Assembly: GCA_028287895.1 (NCBI GenBank)
Contig: JAQBOV010000057.1
Coordinates: 1 to 47,485, forward strand
Length of the DNA stretch: 47,485 bases
Direction: 5' to 3'
Origin: Mucilaginibacter sp.
GTDB taxonomy: Bacteria > Bacteroidota > Bacteroidia > Sphingobacteriales > Sphingobacteriaceae
How positions within the stretch are numbered: the stretch's first letter is position 1; each line of letters starts with the position of its first letter. The notes beneath the pieces were generated by a model, which ran no database searches, had not been told where the DNA came from, and saw only the letters and a list, made by a program, of their open reading frames with translations. Positions 36,799 to 46,697 of the stretch are shown piece by piece. Made by a program: the position numbers and the translations under genes.

Positions 36799-36825
36799 TA
36801 TAATTGTTTAAATCTACAACCATTT

Positions 36826-36876
36826 ATGTTGAAGAGTTATTTCAAAATCGCATGGCGTCAACATATTAGAGGTTAA
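36826..36876 (+). pseudogene. Relic of a permease N terminus
   Basis: A 16-codon frame, MLKSYFKIAWRQHIRG then TAA, matches the opening of the array's permeases (for instance MLKNYLKITWRNLLRHK of permease 3) and then stops. Its distance from promoter C (42 bp) equals that of the intact first genes at promoters A and B (44 and 45 bp). It is best read as the surviving start of a permease that was deleted. It could now act as a translated leader. Confidence 0.8.
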
Positions 36877-36899
36877 TATTAGAAATTAGCGCATCAGTT

Positions 36900-39260
36900 A
36901 TGATAAGAAACTACTTCAAAACCACCTTGCGCAGCCTGTTAAAAAACAGGTCGTACAGCTTTTTAAATATCACAGGATTGGCCATTGGCATAGCCTGCGC
37001 TTCGCTGATATTTTTATGGGTACAGGATGAACTGACCTATAATCATAATTTCGAGAAGCGGGATAATCTGTATACCATTTATGAGAACCAGACTTATAAT
37101 GGCAAAATTTCCACCTTTCATGCAACCCCCGGCCTGATGGCAAAGGCCATAAAAGCAGATATCCCGGGAATTAAAAATGCGGCACGGATGGACGGTATGG
37201 GAACGCAGTTATTTGCCCTTGGCGATAAATCCATTAATGAGCAAGGTAATTACGCAGATAAGGAAATACTTTCGATACTTAATTTGCCATTTGTTCATGG
37301 CAACCCTATAAATGCTTTAGATCAATTACATGCCATTGTGATTAATGAAACCATGGCTAAAAAGTTTTTTAGTGGTGCCGATCCCGCAGGAAAAACTTTA
37401 AGAATGAATAATAAACAGGATTTTATTATAACGGGTGTTTTTAAAGACCTGCCAAAAAATTCCACATTCCAGTTTCAATGGCTTGCACCATTGGCAAATA
37501 TCGATCACAGCCAACCCTGGATGACCATGTGGGGCGCCAACTGGGCACGCACGTATGTTGAACTGGAGCCATCCGCTGAGCTGGCATCTGTAAATCAAAA
37601 ATTGCACGACTACATACACACTAAAGCAGATCATAATATTACAGTTTGTTTCCTGTTTTCTATGAATGATTGGAACCTGCACAACAATTTTACTGATGGT
37701 AACATGGACGGGGGCCGGATACAATATGTGAAGATCTTTTCATTCATAGCCTGGATCATTTTACTGATCGCATGTATCAATTTTATGAACCTGTCAACTG
37801 CACGGTCTGAGCAGCGTGCTAAAGAAGTAGGTGTGCGCAAAGTCATGGGAGCGGGTAAAGGCAAACTGATAGGCCAGTTCATCGGTGAAGCAATTATTAT
37901 GTCGTTTATTGCAGTTTTATTGGCTGTAGGCATAATTTACCTGGCATTGCCATCATTCAATAACCTGATTCAAAAGGAACTGACCGTGAACGTCTTGGAA
38001 CCTGCCCATTTGACCTACCTGGTTATGATAGCGCTAGTTACAGGTTTTCTTGCCGGTAGTTACCCCGCTTTTTATCTTTCATCATTTAACCCGATAGCCG
38101 TATTAAAAAATATAAAGATCAAATCAAGTGCAGGTTCGGGTTTGATCAGGCAGAGTTTGGTGGTGATACAGTTTTCGGTTTCCATTATCCTGATCATTGG
38201 CACAGTGATCATTTACCAGCAGATACAGCATGTGAAAAACAGGGAGCTGGGATACAACAAGGACAATCTCATTTATATCCATACACAAGGCAAAATGGTT
38301 GATCACTTTGCCAGTATCTATAACGATCTGAAAAAAACCGGCTTAGTTGAAAATGCCGCGTTAAGCGACGACCCCGTATTAGAAGTAGGAAGCAATTCCG
38401 ACAACTATACCTGGGAAGGAAAAGAGGCGATCAAAAACCCGCTGATAAGCTGGGAAAAAGTAAGCCCGCAATTTATTTCGACAATGGATATGAAATTAGT
38501 CGCCGGCAGAATCTTTTACGATGATGCCAAACTTGATAGTAATAATGTAATAATTAACGAAGCATTTGCCAAACAAATGGGGAAAGAGGGCAGGATTGGA
38601 GGCATTATCCGCGATGGCGGCAAAAAAGCTTATCAAATAACTGGCATCGTAAAAGATTTCCTGTATAACGATATGTATGCGCCTGGCGCGCCGGTTCTGC
38701 TGTACTGTAATCAATCTGGAAATAGGGTTTTGAATATCCGGTTCAAATCCGGGCTGAACCTGCGGGATGCCTTGGCTAAAGTTGGTACAGTTATTAAAAC
38801 AGATAATCCCGGTTATCCTTTTGAATACCAATTTATCGACGATGACTTTAACCAGGTATTTAAGACGGAATCATTAACCGGCACATTATCAGGCGTTTTT
38901 GCAGGACTGGCTATATTCATTTCATGCCTTGGGTTATTCGGGCTTGCTGCCTACACGGCCGAACGCAGGATCAAAGAGATTGGTATCCGAAAGGTGCTTG
39001 GCGCTTCCGTTTCAGGGCTTGCCGGCCTGCTTTCAAAAGACTTTTTGCGATTGGTAGCTATCTCCTGTGTTATCGCGTTCCCGGTAGCTTTTTGGGCATT
39101 ACATAAATGGTTAGAAAGCTATCAGTACCGTGTAAGTATCAATTGGTGGGTATTTGCAACTGCAGGGGTTTTAGCTATGCTGATCGCGTTGGCGACTGTA
39201 AGTTCCCAGGCGATAAAAGCTGCTTTAACCAATCCTGTGAATAGTTTGAGAAGTGAATAA
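36900..39260 (+). CDS. FtsX/MacB-type ABC permease 9
   Basis: 786 residues, the shortest intact permease. The coupling motifs are RAKEVGVRKVMGAG at 306 and RIKEIGIRKVLGAS at 690. The compact first domain and FLWVQDELTYNHNF after helix 1 ally it with permease 3. Start ATG at 36900 in CAGTTATGATAAGAAAC, no SD, 23 bp after the stop of the N-terminal relic. It is now the first full gene under promoter C with a 5' leader of about 90 bases. The tail is NPVNSLRSE. Permease 10 follows after another relic. Confidence 0.93.
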   Translation: MIRNYFKTTLRSLLKNRSYSFLNITGLAIGIACASLIFLWVQDELTYNHNFEKRDNLYTIYENQTYNGKISTFHATPGLMAKAIKADIPGIKNAARMDGMGTQLFALGDKSINEQGNYADKEILSILNLPFVHGNPINALDQLHAIVINETMAKKFFSGADPAGKTLRMNNKQDFIITGVFKDLPKNSTFQFQWLAPLANIDHSQPWMTMWGANWARTYVELEPSAELASVNQKLHDYIHTKADHNITVCFLFSMNDWNLHNNFTDGNMDGGRIQYVKIFSFIAWIILLIACINFMNLSTARSEQRAKEVGVRKVMGAGKGKLIGQFIGEAIIMSFIAVLLAVGIIYLALPSFNNLIQKELTVNVLEPAHLTYLVMIALVTGFLAGSYPAFYLSSFNPIAVLKNIKIKSSAGSGLIRQSLVVIQFSVSIILIIGTVIIYQQIQHVKNRELGYNKDNLIYIHTQGKMVDHFASIYNDLKKTGLVENAALSDDPVLEVGSNSDNYTWEGKEAIKNPLISWEKVSPQFISTMDMKLVAGRIFYDDAKLDSNNVIINEAFAKQMGKEGRIGGIIRDGGKKAYQITGIVKDFLYNDMYAPGAPVLLYCNQSGNRVLNIRFKSGLNLRDALAKVGTVIKTDNPGYPFEYQFIDDDFNQVFKTESLTGTLSGVFAGLAIFISCLGLFGLAAYTAERRIKEIGIRKVLGASVSGLAGLLSKDFLRLVAISCVIAFPVAFWALHKWLESYQYRVSINWWVFATAGVLAMLIALATVSSQAIKAALTNPVNSLRSE

Positions 39261-39284
39261 AATCAGTCAATTATCAGTAGAATC

Positions 39285-39320
39285 ATGATACGACACTACA
39301 TTAAAACAACCGTAATTTAA
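39285..39320 (+). pseudogene. Second relic of a permease N terminus
   Basis: ATCATGATACGACACTACAT starts an 11-codon frame MIRHYIKTTVI ending TAA, 24 bp after permease 9 and 5 bp before permease 10. The bases match the start of permease 11 (ATCATGATACGAAATTACAT) and of the family in general. It is too short to be a working gene and looks like the remaining edge of a deleted copy. Confidence 0.75.
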
Positions 39321-39325
39321 ACATT

Positions 39326-41710
39326 ATGATAAAAAGTTATTTAAAGATCGCCTGGCGCAATATGCTGAATAATAAGGTTTATAGCGGGCTGAACATCGTT
39401 GGCCTTGCTGCGGGTATGGCAGTAGCCTTACTTATAGCTTTATGGGTATTTAATCAATACTCTTATGACAAGTTCCTGCCGAACTATAAACAACTATACC
39501 AGGTAGAGTTAAATTTTACTGATCAGCATGAAGGAGAACACACCCAACAGGCAGTTTCTCTCCCGATTGCGGATGTGCTCAGAAAGGAATATCCCGAAGT
39601 AAAATATGTTGCCGAATCGGATTGGATGGGAGACCATGATCTGCTTGTCGGCGATAAAAAACTCTACATGAGCGGTGCCGCTGTTGGATCTGATTTTTTA
39701 AAAATGTTCGGTTATCCGCTGATTAAAGGCAATGCAAACAGTGTTTTAAAGGATGCCTATTCTATTGTTTTAACGCAGTCGACAGCGAAGGCTTTATTCG
39801 GTGATGCTGATCCGCTAGACAAAACAGTGCGTATTGACAATAAGCATGATGTTAAAGTGACAGGCGTAATGAGGGATGTGCCCAAAAACTCTTCGCTGCA
39901 ATTTAATTATCTGCTGCCTTTCAGCTATAGCGAGCAGACGGAAGACTGGATGAAAAATGCACGTACAACCTATTATAACAATTCCTTCCAAATGTTTGTA
40001 CAACTTCAGCCTAATGCAGATTATGCCAAATTAGCACCTAAAATCAGAAACATAGTGTATAAAGGCGGACCGCAGATGAGGCCCGCTAAACCCCTGGTTT
40101 TGTTTCACCCGCTAAAAGACTGGCGTCTATATTCGGAATTCAAAAATGGGAAAGAAGTTGGTGGCTTTATTGATTATGTGCGTATGTTCAGCATTGTCGG
40201 CATCCTGGTACTGGTGATCGCCTGTATTAATTTCATGAACCTGTCTACTGCCCGATCTGAAAAACGGGCTCGTGAGGTAGGGGTACGCAAAGCCATCGGT
40301 TCACAACGCGGCGACCTGATCTTCCAGTTTTTGATCGAATCGATCCTGATCACTTTTGTGGCATTCCTGCTATCCATTCTTTTTGTACAGCTTGCTTTAC
40401 CTTCATTTAATACGTTGACTGGCGACCTGATCAGCATTCCTTTTGGCAACCTGGTTTTCTGGTGTATCATGCTTACCTATGTATTGGTTACAGGTTTGCT
40501 GGCCGGAAGCCGGCCTGCATTCTATCTCTCATCCTTCAATCCTGTTAAAGTTTTGAAAGGCAGTATCCGGGTAGGAAAGGCAGCATCACTGCCGCGCAAG
40601 ATCTTAGTAGTGCTTCAATTTACCTGCTCTATTGCTTTGATAATTAGTACGGTTATAGTTTATCAGCAAATACAGTATGCCAAAAACAGGCCGACAGGAT
40701 ACCGTGCTGCCCGGTTAATCACGACCGATATGAGCGGTGACCTGAGTAATAATTATGACGCCCTGAAAAATGATCTGTTACAAACCGGTATGGTTGAAAG
40801 TGTAGCAAAGGCGTCAAGCCCGCTTACTGGCATTTATATGCATACCGGTATAGAAAAATGGCCGGGGCAGGGCGCAGGCGAGCTGGCTTTAAATGTAGGA
40901 GGAGTTGCTGTATCTGACAATTATTTTAAAACGGTCGGCATGAAATTAATACAGGGGCATGATTTCTCAAGCAACTGGAGCTCAGATACATCAAATATTA
41001 TTATCAATGAGGCTGCAGTAAAACGAATGGGCTTAAAAAATCCTGTTAACCAACTGATCAATTATGATAATGTAAGGGGACCTGCAAGAATAATAGGTGT
41101 GGTTAAGGATGCGTTGATGGAATCGCCATTTACACCGGTTGAACCTGCCGTTTTCAATCACGGGCGCGGCGGAAATTTTGTAATTTATCGTTTATCGCCT
41201 ACTGTAAAAACTCGTGATGCAATCGAAAAGATCACCAAAATATTTAATATTTATAATCCCGCATATCCATTCACCTGCCAGTTTGTTGATCAAGAGTATA
41301 ACCACAAATTCAACCTGGAACTGCTGGTAGGTAAACTGGCCGGAGTATTTGCAGGACTAGCCATTTTTATATCCTGCCTGGGACTATTTGGATTAGCCGC
41401 TTATGTAGCCGAGCAGCGTACCAAAGAAATTGGGGTAAGAAAAGTATTAGGGGCCTCGGTAGCGCAGGTCTGGTTGCTATTGTCAAAGGATTTTATCATG
41501 CTGGTAATGATCAGCTGTCTGATTGCCTCGCCTGTTGCTTTATATTTTTTGAGCAACTGGCTGCAGAAATATAACTATCGCGTCAGCATTGGGCCAGGGG
41601 TATTTGTCCTGTCAGCTATTGCAGCGCTGATAATTACACTGGTTACTATTAGTTTCCAGGCTATTAAAGTGGCGTTGGCAAACCCTGTCAAGAGTTTGAG
41701 AAGTGAGTGA
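39326..41710 (+). CDS. FtsX/MacB-type ABC permease 10
   Basis: 794 residues, with coupling motifs RAREVGVRKAIGSQ at 314 and RTKEIGVRKVLGAS at 698. After helix 1 it reads LIALWVFNQYSYDKF, related to permeases 3 and 9. The loop after helix 4 has AGSRPAFYLSSFNPVKVLKG, where all siblings keep a (S/T/F)YPA core, so a conserved Tyr is replaced by Arg. The second half ends YRVSIGPGVFVLSAI, with GPG in place of the usual aromatic pair, a feature shared with permease 11. The tail is NPVKSLRSE. Start context AACATTATGATAAAAAG, no SD, 5 bp after a relic. Confidence 0.93.
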   Translation: MIKSYLKIAWRNMLNNKVYSGLNIVGLAAGMAVALLIALWVFNQYSYDKFLPNYKQLYQVELNFTDQHEGEHTQQAVSLPIADVLRKEYPEVKYVAESDWMGDHDLLVGDKKLYMSGAAVGSDFLKMFGYPLIKGNANSVLKDAYSIVLTQSTAKALFGDADPLDKTVRIDNKHDVKVTGVMRDVPKNSSLQFNYLLPFSYSEQTEDWMKNARTTYYNNSFQMFVQLQPNADYAKLAPKIRNIVYKGGPQMRPAKPLVLFHPLKDWRLYSEFKNGKEVGGFIDYVRMFSIVGILVLVIACINFMNLSTARSEKRAREVGVRKAIGSQRGDLIFQFLIESILITFVAFLLSILFVQLALPSFNTLTGDLISIPFGNLVFWCIMLTYVLVTGLLAGSRPAFYLSSFNPVKVLKGSIRVGKAASLPRKILVVLQFTCSIALIISTVIVYQQIQYAKNRPTGYRAARLITTDMSGDLSNNYDALKNDLLQTGMVESVAKASSPLTGIYMHTGIEKWPGQGAGELALNVGGVAVSDNYFKTVGMKLIQGHDFSSNWSSDTSNIIINEAAVKRMGLKNPVNQLINYDNVRGPARIIGVVKDALMESPFTPVEPAVFNHGRGGNFVIYRLSPTVKTRDAIEKITKIFNIYNPAYPFTCQFVDQEYNHKFNLELLVGKLAGVFAGLAIFISCLGLFGLAAYVAEQRTKEIGVRKVLGASVAQVWLLLSKDFIMLVMISCLIASPVALYFLSNWLQKYNYRVSIGPGVFVLSAIAALIITLVTISFQAIKVALANPVKSLRSE

Positions 41711-41783
41711 AATCGGCAGCTGTATGGCTGCAAAGTTGAAATGGTGTAAAGGCTTAAGGTCAAGAAATTAAAGTTTTAAAATC

Positions 41784-44210
41784 ATGATACGAAATTACAT
41801 TAAAACTGCCTGGCGCAACTTGTTGCGCAATAAAAGTTATGCTGCCATCAATATTATTGGCTTGGCTATCGGTATAGCAGCTTGTTTGCTTATTTTCCTG
41901 ATCGTTCATTTTGAGACAAGCTTTGATAATTTTCATTCGAAAAAGGATCGTATATATCGCGTTTTAACTGTATTTACAGGGCCGGATGGCGTTCATCCGG
42001 ATGCCGGTGTGCCGCTTCCGACCGCCGAAGGGCTCAGGACAGATTTCCCCCAGTTAAAAGAAGTAGCAGCTATCATGAAGAATGGTGGCAGTCACTACAG
42101 CGTCGGAAACAGCAGTAGGGGCCAGGCGGTGAAAAAGTTTAAGGAGGATGACGCTTATTACGCCGAGCCTCAGTTCTTTGATCTATTTGATTTTGGCTGG
42201 CTTGCAGGTGATAAAAAAACAGCACTATCCGAAGCCAATACCGTGGTGCTGACGCAGGATGAAGCTGATAAATTCTTTGGTGACTGGCACAATGCCATGG
42301 GAAAGATCATCAGGCATGAAAATAAAACGGATCTAAGGGTTACCGGTATTTTGAAAAACTTACCTGCCAATACTGATTTCCCGCTGAAACTTGTGGCTTC
42401 ATACGCTACGATGAAAGTAAAAGGAGGTGACTATTATGGGAATATGCACGACTGGGTGAGCACCTTTGGCAGTCACTTCTGTTTTATACTATTGCCCGAT
42501 AAGCTGAGCGTAAGCCAGTTTAATAAAAATTTAACTGCGTTTGTTAAAAAACATAAACCTGCCGAGTATGTTAAGGATGGCTTTCAGTTACAGGCTTTAG
42601 GCGATATGCATTATAATACTGAAGTAAGCATTTTTAGTTATCATCCCTTCGGTAAACAACTGATCAGCGTGATAAGCCTTATCGGTTTATTTCTTCTAAT
42701 AATTGCCTGTGTTAATTTTATAAATCTGGCTACTGCACAGGCGGTTAACAGATCGAAAGAAGTGGGTATACGTAAAGTGCTTGGAAGTAACCGCAGTCAA
42801 TTGGTAATGCAATTTATCGGTGAAACCCTGATCATCACGCTCTTTGCGGTTGCGTTGGCTCTTTGTCTGGCTGAGATCGCCTTGCCCATGTTAAACAAAT
42901 TATTGGAAATAAAACTGAGCGCTACGTTTCTGTCAGATCCTGTACTGTTATTGTTTTTACTTGCAACAATCGCGGTGGTAACATTGCTTTCCGGTTTCTA
43001 CCCGGCAATGGTTCTGTCCGGTTTTAATCCGATTGCCGCCCTTAAAAATAAGATAGCATCAAAAAACACAAGCGGTATATCCCTCAGACGGATTTTGGTA
43101 GTACTGCAATTTGGCATAGCCCAGGTTTTGGTAATAGGAACCCTGGTCATCATTCACCAGATGAACTTTTTCAGAAATAAATCATTGGGGTTTGATAAAG
43201 ATGCCATCCTTACAGTTCCTTTCCCGGGCGACAGTATTAGCCGAACCAAATTAAATACTTTACGCGACCAGCTCTTACAGCAACCCGGCATTAAAGACGT
43301 GAGTTACAGCTTTGCCAGCCCATCGGACGATAACGGCTGGAGCAGCGATTTCAAGTATAATAATTCGCCAAAGAAGACCAGTTTTTCACCCAGTTTAAAG
43401 TGGGCCGATGCGGAGTATTTTAAACTGTTCAAGCTGAAGTTTGTGGCGGGCGGGCCTTATAACAAATGTGATACCATAAACGGATACGTGGTTAATGAAA
43501 CTTTATTAAAGAAACTGGGCGTGCAGGATCCAAAAGATGCCATTGGGAAATATATTGGTCTTTGGGATAATAAAAATACCTATGCACGAATTACAGGCGT
43601 GGTAAAAGATTTTAATACCGGCTCGCTCAAAAATGCGATACCCCCGGTTTTAATGGGGTCGATGAAGGGAGTTTACCAAAAAATCAATATAAAGATTCAG
43701 CCTGTAAATATCAGCCAGACCCTGGCATCTGTAGAAAAATTATGGAACAGCACTTTTCCTGATGGCATGTATGAATATCAGTTTCTGGATGAGAAGATTG
43801 CCAACTTCTATAAAAATGAAGATCAGCTATCACACTTATATAAAATATTTGCAGGTATAGCCATCTTTATTTCTTGTCTTGGACTTTATGGATTGGTTTC
43901 CTTTATGGCGGTTCAGCGCACCAAAGAGGTAGGCATTCGCAAAACCCTTGGCGCCTCGGTAGGCCATATTGTTTATCTGTTCTCCAAAGAATTTACGCTG
44001 CTGATTATCATCGCATTTGCTATCTCGGCGCCGGTTGGATGGTATTTTATGCATAAATGGCTCCAGGATTTCACTTACAAGATCGCTATTGGTCCGGGCA
44101 TTTTTATCCTGGCAATTATTGTTTCGGTTGCAATTGCGTGGATAACAGTTGGATATAAAGCTGTAAAAGCAGCCCTGGCCAACCCTGTCAAGAGTTTGAG
44201 GAGCGAATGA
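41784..44210 (+). CDS. FtsX/MacB-type ABC permease 11
   Basis: 808 residues, with coupling motifs RSKEVGIRKVLGSN at 323 and RTKEVGIRKTLGAS at 712. The segment after helix 1 (LIFLIVHFETSFDNFHSKKDRIYRVL) and helix-2 end FINLATAQAV place it near permeases 5 and 7, but more distantly than those two are to each other. It carries GPGIF in the last helix. A FMAVQRTKEVG junction replaces the more usual AAEQRTKEIG. The spacer before it (73 bp) contains the GTTGAAATGGTGTAAAGG type word seen in several gaps here. The tail is NPVKSLRSE. Confidence 0.93.
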   Translation: MIRNYIKTAWRNLLRNKSYAAINIIGLAIGIAACLLIFLIVHFETSFDNFHSKKDRIYRVLTVFTGPDGVHPDAGVPLPTAEGLRTDFPQLKEVAAIMKNGGSHYSVGNSSRGQAVKKFKEDDAYYAEPQFFDLFDFGWLAGDKKTALSEANTVVLTQDEADKFFGDWHNAMGKIIRHENKTDLRVTGILKNLPANTDFPLKLVASYATMKVKGGDYYGNMHDWVSTFGSHFCFILLPDKLSVSQFNKNLTAFVKKHKPAEYVKDGFQLQALGDMHYNTEVSIFSYHPFGKQLISVISLIGLFLLIIACVNFINLATAQAVNRSKEVGIRKVLGSNRSQLVMQFIGETLIITLFAVALALCLAEIALPMLNKLLEIKLSATFLSDPVLLLFLLATIAVVTLLSGFYPAMVLSGFNPIAALKNKIASKNTSGISLRRILVVLQFGIAQVLVIGTLVIIHQMNFFRNKSLGFDKDAILTVPFPGDSISRTKLNTLRDQLLQQPGIKDVSYSFASPSDDNGWSSDFKYNNSPKKTSFSPSLKWADAEYFKLFKLKFVAGGPYNKCDTINGYVVNETLLKKLGVQDPKDAIGKYIGLWDNKNTYARITGVVKDFNTGSLKNAIPPVLMGSMKGVYQKINIKIQPVNISQTLASVEKLWNSTFPDGMYEYQFLDEKIANFYKNEDQLSHLYKIFAGIAIFISCLGLYGLVSFMAVQRTKEVGIRKTLGASVGHIVYLFSKEFTLLIIIAFAISAPVGWYFMHKWLQDFTYKIAIGPGIFILAIIVSVAIAWITVGYKAVKAALANPVKSLRSE

Positions 44211-44289
44211 CCAGGGTTGTTTTAAGGTTGTAAAGTTTGGAAATGGCAAGATTAGAATTTAGAGTTAGAAACTAGAATTTCAAAACATC

Positions 44290-46686
44290 ATGATAAGAAA
44301 CTACATCAAAATCGCCTGGCGTAACATCTGGAAAAACAAGGTTTTTTCAGCAATCAATATTGTTGGCCTTGCCGTTGGTATAGCCGCATGTATCGTTATC
44401 ATGCTATTTGTTTTTTATGAAAAGAGCTTTGATAGTTTCCACACCAAAAATATTTACCGCTTAAACGAAGTGCAGAAGTTTCCGGGTATGGTCGCTTCAC
44501 AAAAAGTGGCTTTGTCTATGTACCCTATGGCAGCCACTTTAAAGCAGGACTTTCCGGAGATAAAGAACTATACCCACATCTGGTGGAGGGAAAAGTTCCA
44601 GATGACTTATAATTCTAAGAAAATGTTTGCCCCTCAGGTGTTTTTTGTTGATTCTACCTTTCTGAAAATATTCGATTTTAAGGTGATTCGTGGCGAGGGG
44701 CTAACCGGTTTGCTCAAACCTCATAGCGTGATGCTGACCCAAGAAACCGCCAAAAAGCTGTTTGGCGATGCTGATCCTATTCGCAAAGTGATCACCCATT
44801 ATGGCGATGATACCACCAGTTATACCGTGACCGGTATTGTTGCCAATGTGCCCAAAAATTCGCAGTTGCAATTTGATGGTTTATTTTCATTCAGTACCAT
44901 CTACCAACCCTGGATGGCCACTAACTGGGGTGGCAACTGGTTAAATACTTACTTTGAGCTGGCTCCCGGAACAGACCCTGACGCGTTGGAGAAAAAGTTT
45001 CCGGCTTATCTGAAAAGACATATGCACGGTGATGGCTGGAAATTTTATGAGCTATTTCTGTTGCCGCTCAGAGATGTTCATGCCAATTCCGCTGACATTG
45101 GTCTTGATTATATTAATTTTCAAAAGTTTGATAAAAATTCCACCAATCTTTTTGCCATTATCGCACTCATAGTGCTTGTTATTGCATGTGTCAATTTCAT
45201 GAACCTGTCCACTGCCCGGTCGGCTGAGCGGGCCAAAGAGGTCGGAGTGAGGAAATCGATTGGGGCACAAAGGTTCCAGTTGGCTGTGCAGTTTTTAGGT
45301 GAAACGGTTTTACTCTCGTTAATTGCATTGATACTTGCAATTGGCATAGTTGCATCAGTTATGCCTTCTGTAACTAGCCTGAGTCAGCGCGATATCACTT
45401 TGCCTTTATTTAATAATCCAGGTCTTGTATTGGTGGTATTGGGAAGTACAATTTTTGTTGGATTATTATCAGGTATCTATCCGGCGGTATTCTTGTCCTC
45501 GTTCCGGCCTGTAAAAGTGCTGAAGGGATCGGTTGAAAGCGGTAAAAGTAAAGGAATGCTCAGAAATGTGTTGGTCATCGGCCAGTTTGCCAGCGCCATA
45601 TTTCTGATGATCGCTACAGTTTTTGTAGTAAAACAACTTAAGTTTATGCAGCATAAAGACCCTGGATTTATCAAAGACCAGGTAGTTACCATCCCCCTGG
45701 ATAATATTACAACCCGCAAATATGACCTCCTTAAACAGGAATTTTTAAAAAATTCACTTATCTCAGGTGTCACCGGTTCAGTGGATTATCTCGGCAGCCA
45801 CCTGGATCAAACAGGTGTGGAATTTAAATACCGCAACGATGCTTTGCGCCAGTTAAGCTCAACCTTACTGGTAGTTGACCCTGATTATCTTAATCTATAT
45901 CACATTAAGCTGGCAGCAGGAAAAAATTTCATTGATAAGTCATCAAATGGCCGGGAATATATTATAAATGAAGCTCTGGCGAAGGAACTTTTAAAAGATC
46001 ATCCGGGTGCGCCTATGTCATCATTGATCGGCAACCACTTTGGAATGGATTCTACAGGTGTCATTACCGGTATTGCCAAAAACTTTAATTTTAATTCCCT
46101 TCATTACAAAATAGAAACCTTGTTTATCGTCAACCAGAAACATTATGGATTCAGAAACATGTCTGTTAAAATAAATGGCGGAAAGGCCACTGAGGTCCTT
46201 GCATTCCTTCAATCAACCTGGAAAGGCGTATTTCCTGACTACCCTTTTGAATACGAATTTCTGGATGAACATTTTGCTGAAGTGTACCGGGCAGATAACC
46301 AGGTCAGTAAAGTAGTGGGAATATTAGCCGGTCTAGCCATTCTGATATCTTGTCTGGGATTGTTTGGGCTTGCTTCTTATTCAGCCGAAAGAAGGATAAA
46401 GGAAATAGGAGTGAGAAAGGTGCTCGGTGCATCCGTTCAGAATATTGTCCTGCTGCTTTCCGGTCATTTTATTAAACTGGTTATTATTGCCAATCTGATC
46501 GCCTGGCCTTTGGCCTGGTTTGCCATGCAGAAATGGCTCCAGGATTTTGCCTATCGCATCGAAGTCAACTGGCTGGTATTTGCATTGGTAGCTCTTTTAT
46601 CCGTATTGATAGCACTTATTACCATAAGTTTTCAATCAGTTAAAGCGGCTATAGCTAATCCGGTTAAGAGTTTGAGGAGCGAATAA
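44290..46686 (+). CDS. FtsX/MacB-type ABC permease 12
   Basis: 798 residues, with coupling motifs RAKEVGVRKSIGAQ at 314 and RIKEIGVRKVLGAS at 702. The first periplasmic domain is distinct near its start: the usual KKDRIYRV is shortened to HTKNIYRLNEVQKFPGMV, followed by a tryptophan-rich IWWREKF. A WMATNWGGNW stretch near residue 210 resembles one in permease 9. The start is in AACATCATGATAAGAAAC, no SD. The tail is NPVKSLRSE. It closes the third block of permeases; an imperfect inverted repeat and box pair D follow before the second ATPase. Confidence 0.93.
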   Translation: MIRNYIKIAWRNIWKNKVFSAINIVGLAVGIAACIVIMLFVFYEKSFDSFHTKNIYRLNEVQKFPGMVASQKVALSMYPMAATLKQDFPEIKNYTHIWWREKFQMTYNSKKMFAPQVFFVDSTFLKIFDFKVIRGEGLTGLLKPHSVMLTQETAKKLFGDADPIRKVITHYGDDTTSYTVTGIVANVPKNSQLQFDGLFSFSTIYQPWMATNWGGNWLNTYFELAPGTDPDALEKKFPAYLKRHMHGDGWKFYELFLLPLRDVHANSADIGLDYINFQKFDKNSTNLFAIIALIVLVIACVNFMNLSTARSAERAKEVGVRKSIGAQRFQLAVQFLGETVLLSLIALILAIGIVASVMPSVTSLSQRDITLPLFNNPGLVLVVLGSTIFVGLLSGIYPAVFLSSFRPVKVLKGSVESGKSKGMLRNVLVIGQFASAIFLMIATVFVVKQLKFMQHKDPGFIKDQVVTIPLDNITTRKYDLLKQEFLKNSLISGVTGSVDYLGSHLDQTGVEFKYRNDALRQLSSTLLVVDPDYLNLYHIKLAAGKNFIDKSSNGREYIINEALAKELLKDHPGAPMSSLIGNHFGMDSTGVITGIAKNFNFNSLHYKIETLFIVNQKHYGFRNMSVKINGGKATEVLAFLQSTWKGVFPDYPFEYEFLDEHFAEVYRADNQVSKVVGILAGLAILISCLGLFGLASYSAERRIKEIGVRKVLGASVQNIVLLLSGHFIKLVIIANLIAWPLAWFAMQKWLQDFAYRIEVNWLVFALVALLSVLIALITISFQSVKAAIANPVKSLRSE

Positions 46687-46697
46687 TGGTGAGTTAT

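Noticed and set aside
36780..36806. A possible ordinary Bacteroidota promoter (TTTG at 36782 and TATAATTG at 36799) in place of the sigma-54 element.
   Set aside because: The spacing is only 13 bp against the usual 17-23, and the same combination is not found at sites A, B and D, whereas TGGYAT at constant distance from the boxes is.
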